The notes under the pieces: generated by a model
Databases searched by the model: none
Seen by the model: only the letters and a program-made list of their open reading frames with translations
What the model was told of the DNA's origin: nothing
In this document: piece after piece, positions 15,189 through 16,809 of the stretch
How the letters are laid out: the number at the start of each line of letters is the position of its first letter
Numbering within the stretch: position 1 is the first letter of the stretch
Program-made: the position numbers and the translations under genes
Source of the DNA: Flavobacteriaceae bacterium
GTDB lineage: Bacteria > Bacteroidota > Bacteroidia > Flavobacteriales > Flavobacteriaceae
Assembly (NCBI GenBank): GCA_030590765.1
Contig: JAUVCP010000007.1
Span: forward strand, 1 to 16,809
Direction: 5' to 3'
Length of the DNA stretch: 16,809 nt

Positions 15189-16049
15189 ATGGAGAGTAAA
15201 AAGAAAAATAATTATCTTAAAGAAAAACTAACCTTTAAATACAGAATTGTTGTATTAAATGAAGATACTTTTGAAGAGCGATTTTCATTTAAACTCAATA
15301 GATTAAATGTATTTGTTTTTGGTGGTCTATTTTCCATTATTTTGAAAGGTCTTACTTTTCTGATCATCATGTTAACGCCTTTAAAAGAATATATTCAGGG
15401 ATATTCATCCACCGAATTAAAAAAGGATGCAACAAAATTAGTTTATAAGGTTGATTCATTAAATCAGGCACTCACTGTTAATAATTTATATATTCAAAAT
15501 ATTCAAAAAGTTTTAAAAGGAGAGATCAAAAGAACAACTTTTAACAAGGATTCTGTTTTTAATCAGATGAAAATTGAAAAGATTGATTTTGCTCCATCTC
15601 CATTGGATTCTGCATTCAGACAAGAAGTTGAGCAGGAAGATAGATATAGTGTTTTTGAGGAAGCTACCAGAAACAACGATATTGTTTTTACATCGCCAAT
15701 AAAAGGTGAAATAACACAAACCTACGATTCAAAAGAAAAACATTTTGCCATTGACATTGCTGTTGATAAAGATACTCCGGTTAAAGCTGTCGCTGATGGA
15801 ACCGTGATTTTTAAAGGTTTTACAGCCGATACAGGTTATGTAATTTTAATAGAACATAATCAAGGTTTTATATCTGTATATAAACACAATGCTTCTTTGT
15901 ATAAAGAGCAGGGTGATCTGGTAAAATCTGGTGAGGTAATAGCTAGTGCAGGATCTACGGGTTCTTTTTCAACCGGACCGCATTTACATTTTGAACTATG
16001 GAATGATGGTTATCCTGTGAATCCAATCAATTATATTAATTTCAATTAA
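15189..16049 (+). CDS. Membrane-anchored M23 family metallopeptidase
   Basis: A predicted peptidoglycan endopeptidase or hydrolase-like protein, 286 residues. A basic cytoplasmic N-terminus of about 40 residues leads into one membrane helix (about 41-63). A helical, probably coiled-coil stretch (75-112) follows, then the C-terminal M23/LytM domain (about 165-284). Zinc ligands and catalytic residues are present: His185 and Asp189 in HFAID, and the HxH pair His265/His267 in GPHLHFELW, so an active enzyme is predicted. The single N-terminal anchor places the domain in the periplasm. It has its own -7 element and is followed after 38 bases by a GH3-family gene; I recall this pair as adjacent in other flavobacteria. 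Confidence 0.92.
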   Translation: MESKKKNNYLKEKLTFKYRIVVLNEDTFEERFSFKLNRLNVFVFGGLFSIILKGLTFLIIMLTPLKEYIQGYSSTELKKDATKLVYKVDSLNQALTVNNLYIQNIQKVLKGEIKRTTFNKDSVFNQMKIEKIDFAPSPLDSAFRQEVEQEDRYSVFEEATRNNDIVFTSPIKGEITQTYDSKEKHFAIDIAVDKDTPVKAVADGTVIFKGFTADTGYVILIEHNQGFISVYKHNASLYKEQGDLVKSGEVIASAGSTGSFSTGPHLHFELWNDGYPVNPINYINFN

Positions 16050-16053
16050 ATTT

Positions 16054-16070
16054 AACTCTGTTGAGTTTTT
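16054..16070 (+). terminator. Possible weak terminator after the M23 peptidase gene
   Basis: AACTC (16054-16058) pairs with GAGTT (16063-16067) around TGTT and runs into five T. A five-base stem is short, so at most partial termination is expected before the next gene. Confidence 0.3.
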
Positions 16071-16087
16071 AAATATTTCTAAGCCTC

Positions 16088-16809
16088 GTGTTAAAATCAT
16101 TTTTTGCTAAAATATACGCTCGTCAAATTGCTAAAAAAGTTAATAAATGGGTTAATGATCCTGTCAAATCTCAAGAGAAAGTATTTCAAACCTTAATTTC
16201 TAAAGCAAAATACACTGCTTTTGGTAAAGACCATCAATTTGATCAAATTAACTCTTATACTGACTTTAAAAAGAATGTTCCGGTTAGAGATTATGAAGCT
16301 TTAAAAGGATATATTGAACGAATTAAAAATGGTGAAAAAGATATTCTCTGGAAAGGAACACCTTCCTATTTTGCAAAAACTTCTGGCACTACTTCCGGAG
16401 CAAAATATATCCCAATTACCAATGAATCCATGCAATATCAGGTGGCAGCCGCAAAAGAAGCACTGTTGCTTTATATTGCAAATACCGGTAATGCAGGTTT
16501 TGTTGACGGAAAAATGATTTTTTTACAGGGAAGTCCGGTTTTAGATGAATCCAATAAAATTAAAACTGGTAGATTATCCGGAATTGTTGCTCATTTTGTA
16601 CCTTCTTACTTACAAAAAAACCGAATGCCTAGCTGGGAAACCAATTGTATTGAAGACTGGGAAGCAAAACTAGATGCAATCATAAAAGAAACCATAGTAG
16701 AAGATATGCGCCTGATCAGTGGTATTCCGTCATGGGTACAAATGTATTTTGAAAAATTAAAAGAAAAAGAAGGTAAAAAGGTTGGAGATATCTTCCCAAA
16801 TTTTAATCT
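16088..16809 (+). CDS. GH3 auxin-responsive promoter family protein (ANL superfamily), partial
   Basis: The reading frame is open from a GTG at 16088 to the right edge (240 codons) with no stop, so the C-terminus is missing. GTG is chosen because it gives the start MLKSFFAKIYARQIAKKVNKW and no in-frame ATG occurs before the conserved region. The ATP-binding P-loop of acyl-adenylating GH3 enzymes is visible as KTSGTTSGAKYIP at about 97-109, followed by the family block FLQGSPVLDESNKIKTGRLSG (about 142-162) and DMRLISGIPSWVQMYF. Plant GH3 proteins conjugate amino acids to acyl acids; the substrate of the bacterial homologues is not known to me. It follows the M23 gene by 38 bases with only a weak hairpin between. 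Confidence 0.88.
   Translation, partial: MLKSFFAKIYARQIAKKVNKWVNDPVKSQEKVFQTLISKAKYTAFGKDHQFDQINSYTDFKKNVPVRDYEALKGYIERIKNGEKDILWKGTPSYFAKTSGTTSGAKYIPITNESMQYQVAAAKEALLLYIANTGNAGFVDGKMIFLQGSPVLDESNKIKTGRLSGIVAHFVPSYLQKNRMPSWETNCIEDWEAKLDAIIKETIVEDMRLISGIPSWVQMYFEKLKEKEGKKVGDIFPNFN

Noticed and set aside
16314..16517. A 67-codon plus-strand reading frame near the right edge
   Set aside because: It is an out-of-frame shadow of the partial GH3-family gene, whose frame runs open from 16088 to the edge with clear family motifs.

Overview
The window looks like chromosomal DNA of a flavobacterium (Bacteroidota, Flavobacteriia). DNA is AT-rich, start codons lack clear Shine-Dalgarno sequences, and several upstream regions carry the Bacteroidota -7 promoter element TAnnTTTG. 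Gene content agrees: a class II HMG-CoA reductase (mevalonate route), a DPP IV-type peptidase, a CRTAC-like FG-GAP protein, DUF3943, an OmpW-like barrel and a GH3-family protein. No phage, transposase, CRISPR array, tRNA or rRNA was seen.

Layout. 1-3420 (minus strand): a POT-family di/tripeptide transporter interrupted by one in-frame TGA and running off the left edge, preceded by a secreted dipeptidyl peptidase; together they form a peptide cleavage and uptake pair. 3689-4972 (plus): HMG-CoA reductase. 5054-10237: a two-component module made of a very large histidine kinase with two extracytoplasmic beta-propellers, a NarL/LuxR-type response regulator, a DUF3943 envelope protein and, on the minus strand, a probable small RNA. 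10387-10995: Mn-type superoxide dismutase. 11322 to the right edge (all plus): EamA transporter, yicC, gmk, nadD, an OmpW-like barrel, a membrane-anchored M23 peptidase and the first 240 codons of a GH3-family protein.

The most interesting signal is regulatory. The dyad ATGAC-N8-GTCAT (first half ATAAC in one copy) occurs at 8368-8385, 9106-9123 and 10220-10237, each time preceded by an A-tract and followed by TG. The TTG at its edge acts as the -33 element, and a -7-like octamer follows exactly 20 bases later in all three copies. Copy 1 faces the response regulator gene, copy 2 the DUF3943 gene. Copy 3 faces leftward into a gene-free stretch that reaches a perfect-stem intrinsic terminator about 65 nt later. 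This predicts a small regulon: an autoregulated response regulator, an envelope protein and a ~66 nt sRNA sharing one operator. The sensor kinase has its own near-consensus promoter without the operator. The architecture is read directly from sequence; that the response regulator binds the operator, and that the sRNA is made, are inferences.
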